Source: Dipteris shenzhenensis
Lineage: Eukaryota > Polypodiophyta > Polypodiopsida > Gleicheniales
Reading direction: 5' to 3' (one strand)
DNA: 64,000 bases
NCBI GenBank assembly: GCA_047967505.1
Contig: CM106541.1
Below the pieces are notes generated by a model. That model was not told the origin of the DNA. It was given only the letters and a program-made list of their open reading frames with translations, and made no database searches. Shown here in pieces: positions 10,851 to 22,429 of the stretch. The position numbers and the translations under genes were made by a program. Position 1 is the stretch's first letter, and every line of letters begins with the position of its first letter.

Positions 10851-12390
10851 TAAATAAAAATAGCACCAATTTCAAAGATAGCATAGAACCTACTTTAATC
10901 TCTCTTTTTCTTGTTCTTGTTTTCTTGTTTTCTTGTTTTTAATACATGATTTTCTTATTTTAACAAAATTCTTATTTTCTTGTTCTTGATTCATGATTTC
11001 TAAAAACAAAATTTAAACGTTATATTAAATTCAAAACTTTAGTAATTTGTAAACTTCACTTATAATTTTTTTTAAATATATCATTTTAAAAAACAAATTA
11101 TATACTTTTTGACATTTAAATACTAACTAAAACTCTTATTTTCTTTTTTTTAAAAGATCATTTTTAAAAATAAAATTTAAACGTTTTTTAATTTAAATAT
11201 AAATAACAATAATAAAAAAAATATCTTTAATCTCTTTTTTTTAAAAGATGATTTCAAAAAACAAAATATATACATTTTCAGACTTTAAATAAAAAATTAC
11301 GTAATTCCAAAAATAATTTAAAAAACTTTAAAATGCATTTCAAATTTAGAAATATTTTATAATTATTCCAATAAACTAAAATTTAAACGTTTCTTTATAT
11401 TAATAAAAAAAGCACTAACTTAAACTTTAATCTCTTTTTTTTTAAAGATGATTTTAAAAACAAAATATTTACATTTTCACATTTTAAATAAATAATTACG
11501 TAATTCTAAAAATAATTTAAAAAAACCTTCAAATGCATTTCAATTTTAAATATATTTTATAATTATTCCTATAAACTAAGATTTAAACGTTTTTTATTTC
11601 AATAAAAATAGCTCTAATTTAAAAAAATAACTTTAATCTCTTTTTCTCCAAAGATGATTTTTAAAAACCTAATTTTTACATTTTCACATTTTGAATAAAA
11701 AATGCCTCATTAAACGTTTTTCAAATTTAAAATTTTCACATTTTAAATTATAAATGTCATAATTCAAAAATTTTTAAAAAATTTACAAATGCATTTCAAA
11801 TTTATAAATATTTTATAATTATTCCTATGAACGTTTTTTTATTTAATAAAAATAGCTCTATTTTAAAAAAATTTTTTCATTTTCACATTTTAAATAAAAA
11901 ATGTCGTAATTCATAAATTTCAAAAAAACATTAAAATGCATTTGAAATTTAGAAAATTTTTATAATTTTTCTTATAAACTAAAATTTAATTAAATTCTAC
12001 CAAAAAGAAAATGCTACATAAAAAAAACAGAAATATAGAACATTTTCACATTTTGAATAAAAAATGCCTCATTAAACGTTTTTTAAAATTAAAATTTTCA
12101 CATTTTAAATTATAAATGTCGTAATTCAAAAATTTAAAAAAAATTTACAAATGCATTTTAAATTTATAAATATTTTATAAGTATTCCTATGAACGTTTTT
12201 TTATTCAATAAAAATGGCTCTATTTTTTTAAAAAAATTCATTTTCACATTTTAAATAAAAAATGTCGTAATTCATAAATTTCAAAAAAACTTTAAAATGC
12301 ATTTGAAATTTAGAAATTTTTTATAATTTTTCTTATAAACTAAAATTTAATCAAATTTTACCAAAAAGAAAATGCTACATTAAAAAAGCC
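10851..12390. repeat. A/T-rich diverged repeat block
   Basis: Very A/T-rich, made of imperfect copies of a segment with ACGTTTTTTTATTT..AATAAAAATAGC, TTCACATTTTAAATAAAAAATG and AAATGCATTTCAAATTTA. The pair at about 11690-11990 and 12050-12370 is clearest and nearly colinear, with a period near 360 bp. No open frame. Confidence 0.75.
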
Positions 12391-12509
12391 CTACCTGGAC
12401 TCTCCTGCTCCGGCTCCGTCCATCTCCGTCGATGTCCGTTGGTGGCTCTCCGTCGCTCGCGCAATTCCGTCGAAGTCCCACAAATCTGAAATCGGTGGAT
12501 GAGGAGGAG

Positions 12510-13185
12510 CTCGATCGAGGTATGCGGAATGAGGGAGGTCGCTCTCCTTTTATAAGAAAAATTAGGGTTTAGCTACCTCGATCGAGGTATTCTGCATGCA
12601 TGCCACGATACCTCGATCGAGGTATTGTGACATGCCCATACATCTCGGTACATCTACCTCGATCGAGGTATTGACATGCCACGATACCTCGATCGAGGTA
12701 TTGTGACATGCCCATACATCTCGGTACATCCATGTCGATGGAGGTATTGACATGCCACGATACCTCGATCGAGGTATTGTGACATGCCCATACATCTTGG
12801 TACATCCACGTCGATGGAGGTTTTGACATGCCACGATACCTCGATCGAGGTATGTCGACAACAGTCGGATGCCAAGTCATCGGTCCAGCATACCTCGATC
12901 GAGTTATGTCATCTGCCCTGTCGGCTGCCCTGTCGGATAGCACATACCTCGATCGAGGTATGCTGGACATGCCACCTTACCTCGATCGAAGTGAGCTGGA
13001 TTGCCAGAATACCTTGAACGAGGTAGATGTGGCATGTATAGGTGGCTTACCAGCAAACCTCGATCGAGGTAGAGGCTCGGTCCGGTGAAAAAAGCCCAGT
13101 ACCTCGATCGAGGTATTGGCTTGGCTCGGTTGTCCTCGTGTGTGATTTTCATTGGAGCTAATACCTCGATCGAGGTATTGGAGAC
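12510..13185. repeat. Right subterminal palindrome array (TACCTCGATCGAGGTA)
   Basis: About sixteen full or near copies of ATACCTCGATCGAGGTAT, spaced roughly 25-60 bp. Some units share longer flanks such as TGACATGCCCATACATCT (three copies). Variants include CGATGGAGG and CGATCGAAG. It mirrors the smaller left array, which supports these as the two functional ends of one element. Confidence 0.92.
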
Positions 13186-13247
13186 CGAAGCAAAACCTTT
13201 GTATTTTCACTCGAGCAGGTGTCACACTCACCCGAAAGTGGTCCGGA

Positions 13248-13270
13248 AGTGGACACCCTTAGCTTGCTAC
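13248..13270 (-). repeat. Right terminal inverted repeat of the 13-kb transposon
   Basis: Exact reverse complement of 138-160. It is followed by CACCCGCC and then the resumed purine tract of CACTA-1. Confidence 0.88.
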
Positions 13271-13275
13271 CACCC

Positions 13276-13410
13276 GCCGAAAGAGAGAAGAAGAGGGAAA
13301 GGAAAGAGGGGAAAAGAGGAGGAAAGAGATTGAAAGATTGAAGGAGAGAAGAAGGAAAGGAGGGAAAGAAGAGGAGAGAAGAGGGAAAGAAGAGGAAATA
13401 CAGGGTAAGA
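13276..13410. repeat. Polypurine tract of CACTA-1, right of the insertion
   Basis: GAAGAGGGAAAGG-type units continuing 1-132. It leads into GGGTTCCTACGCCCATCA, which is identical in CACTA-2 at 52379. Confidence 0.85.
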
Positions 13411-13430
13411 GAGGGTTCCTACGCCCATCA

Positions 13431-13461
13431 CTGCAGCTAGCGCTTAAGGCGCTAGCTGCAG
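13431..13461. repeat. 31-bp perfect-arm palindrome conserved in the CACTA family
   Basis: Two 13-bp arms (CTGCAGCTAGCGC and its complement) flank TTAAG. The identical palindrome is at 52396-52426 in CACTA-2. A diverged, inverted counterpart is at about 22377-22409 in CACTA-3. In all three it lies between the purine tract and the conserved exon. Confidence 0.9.
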
Positions 13462-13511
13462 GCCAATGCAAATAACAAAAATAACAAATGGAAAAAAGAG
13501 GAAGCACTTAC

Positions 13512-13549
13512 CTGAAATAGTACGTCCCACTCAGTGTTGTGGACTGGCC
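13512..13549 (-). other. Conserved 38-nt splice-flanked exon (probable 5' UTR of the minus-strand CACTA gene)
   Basis: On the minus strand a CTCTTTTGTAG acceptor is followed by 38 nt starting GGCCAGTCCAC and ending TTTCAG, then the donor GTAAGTGCTTCC. CACTA-2 has the same exon (52477-52558, enlarged by a tandem duplication), and CACTA-3 keeps the donor in inverted position near 22325. Conservation of both splice sites suggests a real leader exon of the divergent tnpA-like transcript. Confidence 0.55.
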
Positions 13550-13559
13550 CTACAAAAGA

Positions 13560-14296
13560 GAGGAAACATACCATTTTTCAAATAGGATGATGTTAAAGGA
13601 AGGAGGAGATTACAAAAGTAACTTCTTGAAAGGAGGAGATTGAGGAGACAAGGAGAAAGAGAAGGAAGAGAAATACAAAAAAGGAAAAGAAGAGGTGAGT
13701 CTTCTTTCTTTCTTGAAATCTCATTTTTTGTTTCAATCCTTTGAAAACAAGCATGAAAACTAGTTTACAGGTTTAGCAATACAAGGAGAAGCACTCACAA
13801 AACTAAAGCTAACAAACAAATGACCTACATTGTTGAAACAGACTCACCTCTTGAAAAACTTCCTTTCAAAAAACCAAAGAGGGAGAAGGGTGGAGAGGGA
13901 GCACAAGAGCTAGGAGAAGGGTGAGGAGTGGAGAATAGTGTGAGGTTGTCGGAAATAGGTGGGAGGTCATCGGAAATAGGTGGGAGGAGAGATTGCCTTG
14001 CTTACTTGAAAGATTAGAGAGTGCTAAAGAAAGCGCTGCATGTAGCGTCGTCGAGTTTCGGTTTTAACCCATAGCATCGCTATATAGCAATGCTTTTGCA
14101 TCGCTATATAGCGATGCTTATATAGCGACGTTTTTAATTAAAAACGTCGCTATATAGCGACAGAACAGAGCAAAACATCACTATATAGCGAGCTTTAAGA
14201 CACTTTTTGTTCTAAGTTGAAGGGAAGCTCATAGATGCTATTTTATAACTGTTAATCTATTTTCTTGCAACTTATGTTGTGATTTTATACATTTAG
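13560..14296. promoter_or_regulatory. Divergent promoter region of CACTA-1 with internal palindrome cluster
   Basis: Lies between the minus-strand leader exon and the tnp2 start. At 14075-14195 there are several full and degenerate copies of GTCGCTATATAGCGAC, the motif found at the element ends. A conserved AAGAAGAGGTGAGT near 13690 (also 52728 in CACTA-2) could be the donor of a tnp2 leader exon. In maize Spm, TnpA binds subterminal sites and regulates its promoter; applying that here is inference. Confidence 0.5.
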
Positions 14297-17200
14297 ATGG
14301 AAGGGATGAGTGGAAGCTCGTCCGATGATGCGCCAACACCCAGGAGCACAAAGTGGTTTATGGAGAGGTTATACTATCATTGTACTCATTGCAAGCGAGA
14401 AGTATGACATCAACGTCATATTGACATGCAGCACTTGCAGATGTATGGAGAGGAGCCCGAACCAATACCCATTGTTGATGTTGCATGTGTTGATGGACTA
14501 TTAGTAAGTCAAAGCTATTTAAGTTCACAGTCTTATTGGATACCAGGAAATACAAGATCTTATATTTACACGAAATCTTAAAACAAGATGAGGAGGCTGA
14601 CGAGGGTATGCATATACCTTCACACTTTGAGCAAGACTATAGTCTCCTGGGTGATGACGAGGGTATGGTGGACATGATGGATTCTATTTTTAGGGGCACT
14701 ACATCCCATGTACACGTGATGTCAGAGTCTGAGGTCAAAATGCGAGAGTTGCAATCAACACAATTGTATGAGGGTGCTAGGATGTCTAAACTACGTGCTT
14801 GTCTCTCAATCTTGAATCTGTAAGTAAAGTATGGGTGGTTGGATACAAGTGTCTCCATCTTAATGAGGTTAGCTCTTGCTTTAATTTGACTCATTATTTG
14901 AATATTGTTTGTTTTGAGAATCATCATGTTTGTTTTGAGAATCATCATTTGGATACTGTATACCGAATCATCATTGTTCGAAGCCTATGTATGTTTGAAT
15001 TGTCATAGGTTGCTCCAAAAGATGTTGCCTGCACCAAATACCATGCCCGAATCAAGAGATGAAGCAAAAAAGATGCTAACAATGGTGGGTATGGATTATG
15101 ATACCATCCATGCTTGCCGTAATGATTGTATTCTCTTTCGTTGTGAGCATGGAGATTTGGCTAGTTGTCCAAAGTGTGGGGAACAATGATATAGAGATGA
15201 CTTGCAGGGTGAGCGGATACCGATAAAGGTCTTGAGACACTTTCCCATCATTGTAAGAATACAACACATGTTCCGATGCAAATCCATAGCAGAGTTGATG
15301 ACATGGCATGCATCTCATCGGTCCAACAATGACACATTGAGGATTCCCGCAGATTGTGCAGCTTGGAAGCACATAGATAATCAGTGGCCAAACTTTGCGA
15401 GGGAGCCACGTAACTTACATCTTGGGCTCGCCATGGACGGCTTGAATCCTTTCGGGTTACGCTCGACATATTGGTCAACATGGCCCATAGTCATGGTGAA
15501 TTACAATATCCCACCATGGCTAACAATAAAAAAGAGACACCTCATGGTTGCACTACTTGTGCCAGGAAAGTATAAGGCAAAAAATATGGACGTGTACATG
15601 GCACATTTGATAGAGGAGTTATAGATATTATGGAGAGGAGTGCAGGTCTTTGATATTTCTAGAGCTCCTAGACATATCAATGATATTTTGGTCAGAGGTA
15701 TCTTGATGTGGACCATGCATGACTGCCCAGGATATGGAGAGTGTGCAGGCACGTGATTGTGTCTCTACATGTATAATGAGGGATTATGCTTTTATGACTG
15801 TCTTTCATATGCATGTCTTATACTAACACATTCATGCACACGTGCAGGACCTATTACAAGTGGGTACTATGCTTGTCCTATTTGTGGACCCGGTTTGAAA
15901 TCGCTTGCATGCTACTCCAAACATATGAGGAAAAATGTTTATGAAGGTCATGCTCGATACCTTCCGCTCGACCATCTTGCATGTGGAGGTCGGCTTGATC
16001 CACCACCATCATATTTGAAGGCAAGTGATTGGATTCAAGCTTGGAGGGCAAATGGAGAGGAACCTCCTCCTAGTATGAAGAGGCTATCGATCTTTCATGA
16101 GCTTCCTTATTGGGGTCAGTTACAAATCAATCATCTCTTGGATCCCATGCATATCTTCAAGAATGTGGGGGCTACTATTTGGGCACACTTGGTTGGTTCC
16201 AAAGACTCGAGAGGAGTGCGAGAAGACTTGCATAGTATGAAGAGGCTATCGATCTTTCATGAGCTTCCTTATTGGGTCAGTTACAAATCAATCATCTCTT
16301 GGATCCCATGCATATCTTCAAGAATGTGGGGGATACTATTTGGGCACACTTGGTTGGTTCCAAAGACTCAAGAGGAGTGCGATAAGACTTGCGTGCTATG
16401 AATAGGATGTCTCGTTTGTGGCCCCAAGTGCATGCTTCAGGAAAAGTTGTCCTCTTGAAAGCAATGTGGATCCTCTTTATGAGGGAGGAGGCAGCGATCA
16501 AGGCAAACATTGCCTCTTTTCAAACACTGACAGGGTACATGCGTTGCTTGAAAGGAGCATTTTCAAAGGACAATAAGCTTAGTGGGCTCAAGTCTCGTGA
16601 TTGGCACAAGGTCTTATAGGTATTCTAAGTAGAATTAGCGTACTGATAATCGTTATGCGTTAGCATAATTATGATTATGTTATATTGTTGACATGACTTC
16701 TTTGTTGCTTTGATAGTTCATCCTTCCAATTACAATAAAAGGGTGCTTACAAGAAGATGTTAGAAATGCTATATTCAAGATCTGTGGTATTGTGAGGTAT
16801 GCTTACTATCAAATCGCATTGATTGCATTTTCTTCAATTTAAGCTGATTAATCCCTAGACTGATTATGAAAATATCTTACATGGACATGCGAAATAGGTG
16901 GATATCTCAAAAAGAGATCTCCATATCAAGCATCGAGAAGGCTAGGGTGGAATCTATCGAAGCCGTATGCTTGCTTGAGAAGCACTTTCCCTCGAGCATT
17001 ATGACAACTCAAGTCCACTTGCTTGTGCACATAGTTGATGAGGTGGCTATTGCAGGTACCATTCAAAGTCGATGGATGTTTTTTCTCGAGTGGTTTATGA
17101 AAACTTTAAAGGGATTTGTAAGACAAAGAGCAAGACTAGAAGCAAGCATGGCAGAGGGATGGCTTGTGCAAGAGTCATTAGTATATATCACAGAGTTTCT

Positions 17201-18617
17201 TGCATCCACGGATCCCGATATGCCACAAGCTTGGCATAACAACGATGATGATCGCATCGTTGGAGAGGTTCCCCAAGGAAAAGGGATTGAAAGAAAGATG
17301 AGCGAAGAGCAAATGTATAAATTCAATAAGTTCTGTATCCTCAATAGCCCTGAAATGCAAAAGTGGATTGAGAGATATGAAGTGGCCAAAGTAGAAAGAA
17401 TAAATGCAAGGACGAGATTCAGAGTAATGTACAAGCGATTGCAACCATATCCACGGGATCTGGCTCTTCTCCCCACTTTGCAATTGCAACCATATCCACG
17501 GGATCTGGCTCTTCTCCCCACTTACATGTCACTTGATTGGCTACAACTAGCTCTACATAAAGCCAAATGCGATGGAGAGACAATAAACAAGTGCGAGTAA
17601 GTTTCTTACCTCTTGACGTAATTAAGTAATTATTTGTGGCAATATACGCTATAAAATAGATGCACCTTCATTGTTATAATGATGCTCTTTTACAATACAA
17701 AAAGTACAGTGCATTATGGTCATATGGACGACATTTTCGCGTGGAATGCATCAATTCAAAGAGAGTCATGTATGATTGTGGAGTCATGGCTAACTTCACA
17801 CAAGATAGCCAAGCAAGTGCTTCGGATACCAATCTTCTCTCCTCACAGTTGGATTATTGTGGAACCATTGCGACATCTATGAAGTTGATTTCAGACGATT
17901 TAGTATTTTCATTCTTGATGTAAAATGGTTTAGAAATATTTACAATGGTCCCCATGCGACAGTGAGAAAAGATAGTAGCGATTTCTTTGCAATAGATTCC
18001 ACCAAACATTGGTGGACCGATGAAAGTGATACTTTTGTTCTTCCTGAGCACTGTGAGTAGGTGCATACTAATGATTTAATTAATCGAAGCTTTCATTTTT
18101 AAAGATCCATTGATATGTGTACTTGAGCATAATTTCATATATATAGTTCACAACATTTGGCACCCATCTTTAATATAGGTGGTTTTTCATCCGGATCATT
18201 TTGATCCAAGATGGTGGTACGTGATCCAAGTTGCACCACGAAGTAAGCAAATTTTTTAAGATAGAGATATGGATATGGAGATGCCACTACTAATGCCGGA
18301 TCCAATTGATCCCGATGAATCTAGCGAAGAAGATGAAGATCACAATATGAGCCAAGAGGAAGATGCGCATAATGACATCGCACGAGAGGAAGATGGAGAT
18401 CACGATATTGAGGAAGAAGACAACGATCATCAAGAGTCACCACACCTTATTGAAGAAGATGATCAAGTGCTTTTAGGTAAACATACGATGCTAGAGTACA
18501 ATGATGATGTACAATGATGATATAGGAGATCAACTCAATATAGAGTTGGAGATAGACTTGTTTGGTGCCTTAGGCTTGGCTCAAGATGAAACAGTTCATG
18601 TAAATTCTCTTAATTGA
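14297..18617 (+). pseudogene. tnp2-type transposase of CACTA-1 (TNP2, DUF4218, DUF4216), decayed
   Basis: Same exon plan as the CACTA-2 gene, from MEGMSGSSSDD (14297) to the acidic tail ending at TGA 18615-18617. Compared base by base with CACTA-2, it has gained CGA to TGA at 15187, CAG to TAG at 15622 and CAG to TAG at 18058. The TNP2 part carries a tandem duplication of 162 bp (units starting 16071 and 16233, the second with one G lost). The DUF4218 region carries an in-frame 45-bp duplication (units at 17439 and 17484). DUF4218 is recognisable at 16870-17590 (MTTQVHLLVHIVDEV), and DUF4216 at 17700-18240. The gene also has the shared TAG at the end of the TNP2 exon (16617). It cannot give a full-length transposase. 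Confidence 0.9.
16071..16394 (+). repeat. 162-bp tandem duplication in CACTA-1 tnp2
   Basis: The segment starting TAGTATGAAGAGGC occurs at 16071 and again at 16233. CACTA-2 has one copy. The second copy lacks one G in the GGGG of the first, which also breaks the frame. Confidence 0.9.
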
Positions 18618-18779
18618 TTTTTTTCATCTCAAACTTGGACATGAATATATGAGCTTCAAAGGCTTGATGTACATGTTCTCATATTTTTATCATCTATGAG
18701 ATCAAACATGTATGAAAGTTAAAAAAATTTTGTCATTGGAAAAAACTAACTTTTAAGGCCTATATGAGTAAAAACCTCT

Positions 18780-18979
18780 CTAGAAAACATCGCTATAAAA
18801 TAGTATCTCAGTGTCGCTATATAGCAACTCATAAGTCACTATATAGCGACTTTTGTAATAGATAAACATCGCGATATAGCGACGCTTTATGGGATGCACT
18901 TTTCATACCGACGATTAGCACCTCGTGCGTGCTAAACGTCGGTATGTAAACGTCGCAATAGGATCCATGTGTAGTAGTG
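18780..18979. repeat. 3' subterminal and terminal sequence of CACTA-1
   Basis: Degenerate copies of GTCGCTATATAGCGAC occur at 18790-18880. A near-perfect hairpin follows (arms CATACCGACG..TTAGCAC at about 18905-18950), then CGTCGCAATA and the terminus GTGTAGTAGTG. The order is the same as in CACTA-2 (57680-57894). Confidence 0.85.
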
Positions 18980-21248
18980 GGATTTCTCCCATGGGTGTCC
19001 AAAAGGATGCAATGTATGCCTTGAACCTTGCCTCCTATACCTTGGAAAGGATCCATGGTGCCTTTGGGAGAAAAATTCTAGGAGGATGCCCTTGGGTTCC
19101 TGAACCACCTCCTGAGTTGTAGAACATGCTCTTGAGTCCTATGCACACATTCTTGGGGATACAATGGAGGCATCCTACCCATTTTGTGCAAGTCTTCTCG
19201 CACGCCTCTTGTGTCTTTGTCACCAACCAAGTGTGCCCAAATAGAAGCCCCCACATTCTTGAAGATATGCATAGGATCCAAGAGGTGATTGATTTGTAGA
19301 TCACCCCAATATGGAAACTCATGAAAGATAGATAGTCGTTTCATATCTGGAGGAGGATCCTCACTATTAGCTCTCCAATCTTGAATCTAGTCACTTGCCT
19401 TCCTAAGAGACCAGTGGTGGATCAAGTTGACCTTCACGTGCAGGATGATCAAGCGGAAGATATTGAGCATGACCTTCATAAACCATCTTCCTCATACGTT
19501 TGGAGTGTCATGCATTCAAATTAGGGCCACAAATAGACAAGCATGGTACCCTTGTGTTTTAAGTCCTACATATATGCATGCACAAATTGTTCATGAGACA
19601 TGCATAGATCACACCACAATAAAGCATAAAGGTTCAATAAGCATGCACAAGCACGTATCTCTGCACTCCCAATATCCTGGATAGTCATGCATGGCCCACA
19701 TCAAAATTCCCTTGATGAAAATGTCTGCAGCCCTTCTTGGGGCTCTAGAAATACCAAAGACATGTATGCCCCTCCATAGGGTCTGTAGGTCCTTGATCAA
19801 GGGTGCCATGTACATGTCCATATTTTTGGCCTTGTACTTCCCCAGCAGAAGTAGGGCAATTGTGAGGTGTCCCTTTGATGGCGGGACATTGTAGTTCACC
19901 AAGACTATGGGCCATACTAAACAAGATGTAGAGCATAACTCAAAAGGGTTCATGCCATCCATTGCAAGCTCGAGATACACATTGTGTGGGCCAGTGTGTA
20001 GCATGCCACATCATAAATTGTGCAATGGACTTGCATCTGAACATGTGCTGTATTCAGGGGATGATGGGAAAATGTCTCAAGACCTTCACTGGGATCTCGT
20101 CTTTGCCACAGCAAGTCCTTTCTGTAGCGCTATGCTTCAAACTCTAGGCAATTAACCAAATCGCCATACTCATGATGAAACAAAATGCAATCATTAGGGC
20201 AAGCATAGATGGTGTTATGATCCATCCCAACCATTGTCAACATCTTCTTTGATTTTTCTTTGGAATTGGGCGTGGTATTTGGGACAGGAAACATCTTCCA
20301 GAGCAACCTATTGCAATATGCATATCCAAGAAACCTTGTGAATAAGATACTAATTAATTAAAACAATTAGGAACTAGATACTAAGATCAAGGATCCAAAC
20401 AGGATTTATGTTAACCTCATCAAGGCTGACACAGTTGTGTTTGACCATCCATACTTTGCTTGCAAATTCAAGATCGAGAGGCAAGCTTGTAATTTTTTCA
20501 TCCTCGCACCATCATACAAGCATGTTGATGCCAAATCTTGCATCATAGTCTCATGCTCATACATCTCACCCCCATCTCCTATGGTGCCTCCAAAAATAGA
20601 ATCCATCATGTCTGCCATACCCTCGTCCTCCTTTAGAGGATCATTCTCAAGATCATCTTGCTCAAACTGTGGTGGTGGCTCAGGGGGGTCACTCATCATA
20701 TGTAACCCTATCACGTGAGTTCAACAGAAGGGTTTTTTTAATTTCTAAAATTTACAGAAATAAATATACATAAGGGACTATTTAAAATAGTTTTGAAAAA
20801 AAATTTCAGATTTGTATAGAAAAGGGGTACATTTTATTAATGAAATTTTTGACAGATAAGGGACTTTAAATATAGGCCTTGAACGCACGTGATATAGAGG
20901 GTTTATACATAGTGACCCCCCTGAGGGTGGTGGTGCACGTGCTCCCTCACTACTCTCCTCATCGTGTATAATGATGCAAGGTTAGTGTGTGCAACACAAA
21001 CACAATATAAATATCCATGAGTCACTCAAATATCATTTGTTTACCGATGACACACTAGCATGAAGACCAATATCCTCTTCTAGTGGCACCTCTCTATACA
21101 TCTGCAAGTGGTGCATGACAATATGGTGCTCATGATAAACCCCTCGCTTGCAATGCATGCAAGGACAAAAAAATGTCTCATAAAGCCACTCCAAACTCCC
21201 GGGAGGTGGCTCCCTATTCGATGAGCTGTAACTAGTCATCCTCTCCAC
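18980..21248 (-). pseudogene. tnp2-type transposase of CACTA-3, truncated and decayed
   Basis: Right to left: N-terminal exon 21248-21040 (YETFFCPCMHCKRG); exon 20710-20420 with MMDSIFGGT and CLYDGARMKKLQACLSILNL, matching exon 2 of CACTA-2; a degraded zinc-binding segment (20330-20010); the TNP2 core 20004-19609 (LELAMDGMNPF, GKYKAKNMDMYMAPLI, MHDYPGYWEC); and 19344-18980 (MKRLSIFHEFPYW, LLDPMHIFKNVGASIWAHLV). The frame is broken in several places and the DUF4218/DUF4216 parts are missing because CACTA-1 inserted within the TNP2 exon. Confidence 0.85.
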
Positions 21249-21249
21249 C

Positions 21250-21620
21250 TAAACACATCCAAAACCCACCCCCTAGTCAAGTCAAACACCCATATCCCCC
21301 AAAAGTCCCAAACCCCGTCCAAATTTCCTAAACGCCCCTTAAACCTCGAACACCCCCTCAATGCCCCTGAACTCCCCTTAAATCCCTCCTAAATCCCCTC
21401 AAACACCCTTAAACCCCCAATACCCCCAACCCCTCTGAACCCCTCCCTAAATTCCCTCAACCCCCCCTACCCCACTCATAAACCCCATAATCCCGTCCAA
21501 ATTTCCTAACCCCCCCAAACCCTAAACACCCTCGGGCCTAAACCCCCTAAATCCATTAAACCACCCACAACCTTCCAAATTCTCCCAAGCCCCCCCCCAA
21601 ACACTAAATCGTAAGCCCTT
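21250..21620. repeat. C-rich minisatellite resembling degenerate CCCTAAA
   Basis: Loose runs of CCCC(T/A)AAA, CCCTTAAA and AAACCCCC upstream of the CACTA-3 first exon. The spacing is irregular, so it is not a clean telomere array. Confidence 0.6.
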
Positions 21621-22429
21621 AGAACTCTTGTTTCATCTGTATGGGCATCAATAAATACCAACGTCCATACGACCTTGGTATCGACACTCTGCTATATATA
21701 CCAACCTCAATACCAATGCCAATACTAACATCATCGGGGGGGGGGGGGGACAAAGCCCGTGCTCTTTGTCTCGTGATGCCCTTTGCGTTTTACTGCGTTC
21801 TCCTTCCATGCTTTCACTTTCAGCTCGTGATCGCCCGCAACCCTTGCCTACTCACTTCTCCCTCCTCCCTCCCCCTCCCACCTCTCCATCTTCTCCTACA
21901 TTGTCCCTCTCCACCTACAAGAATTGTTGCAGCCCCCTCTCTACCTCAAGGTAAGAATTCCTCTAAGCTACTTCTATTTCAAGTTTTTTTGGTTTCTGTC
22001 TTTCTTTCTACCATCTCTTCTAGTTTCCTTTCCCTTCTCTAAAGTTTCTCCTCTCTTTTCTGTTTCTTTCTCTCAAGGAAAAAACAATACATGAAAATAA
22101 ATCATGAAAGAGAGGAGTATGAAAGCTCTACCTCTTGTTTTCGTGCTTTGTCCTTGTTTGTAGGCTTCTCTTTGTCTCCTAAATTTGTTCCTTTGAGATG
22201 TTGCTTCTCCAAATTCCTCCTTTCACTAATTAGTTTTCTTTAAATGGTATGTTTCCTCTATTTCATAGGGCAATAAACACGAAACAGAAAACTTCGAGCA
22301 GGATCCAAGGCACATACTTTCCAGGTAAGAACATGCTTCCTCTCTCTCTGTTTTTTTTTTCATGCATACATTGGATTGCAGCTAGCGCCTTAAGTGCCAC
22401 CTGCAATGATGACTCACTGATGAGCGTAG

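Larger units (their letters stand above)
133..13275. mobile_element. DNA transposon of about 13.1 kb with terminal inverted repeats, DDE transposase and RING-finger gene
   Basis: A 23-bp perfect inverted repeat bounds the element (138-160 and 13248-13270). If the extra GGG/CCC outside is included it becomes 28 bp with 2 mismatches, which sets the ends used here. Just inside both ends lie arrays of the palindrome ATACCTCGATCGAGGTAT. Two divergent genes are inside: a decayed DDE transposase (plus strand, 1851-4774) and a coiled-coil RING-H2 protein (minus strand, about 9896-7974). Satellites and a 1.5-kb A/T-rich block fill the rest. The element sits inside the polypurine tract of CACTA-1. A target-site duplication cannot be read because the target is low complexity, so the exact end bases are uncertain by a few nucleotides. 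I cannot assign a named superfamily. Confidence 0.8.
13276..18979 (+). mobile_element. CACTA-1: En/Spm-type transposon, right part (left part 1-132, 5' end outside the window)
   Basis: Carries a decayed tnp2 gene colinear with that of CACTA-2 and very similar to it. It shares with CACTA-2 the 31-bp palindrome, the splice-flanked exon at 13512-13549, and clusters of GTCGCTATATAGCGAC-type palindromes. It ends at GTAGTAGTG (18971-18979), the same terminus as CACTA-2, followed by GGA as the presumptive 3-bp target duplication. Immediately beyond it the transposase reading of CACTA-3 begins mid-gene, so CACTA-1 inserted into CACTA-3. Confidence 0.88.

Noticed and set aside
12510-13185. CRISPR-like array because of regularly repeated palindromes with short spacers
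   Set aside because: Spacers are themselves partly repeated, spacing is irregular, there are no cas genes, and the context is a plant transposon end.
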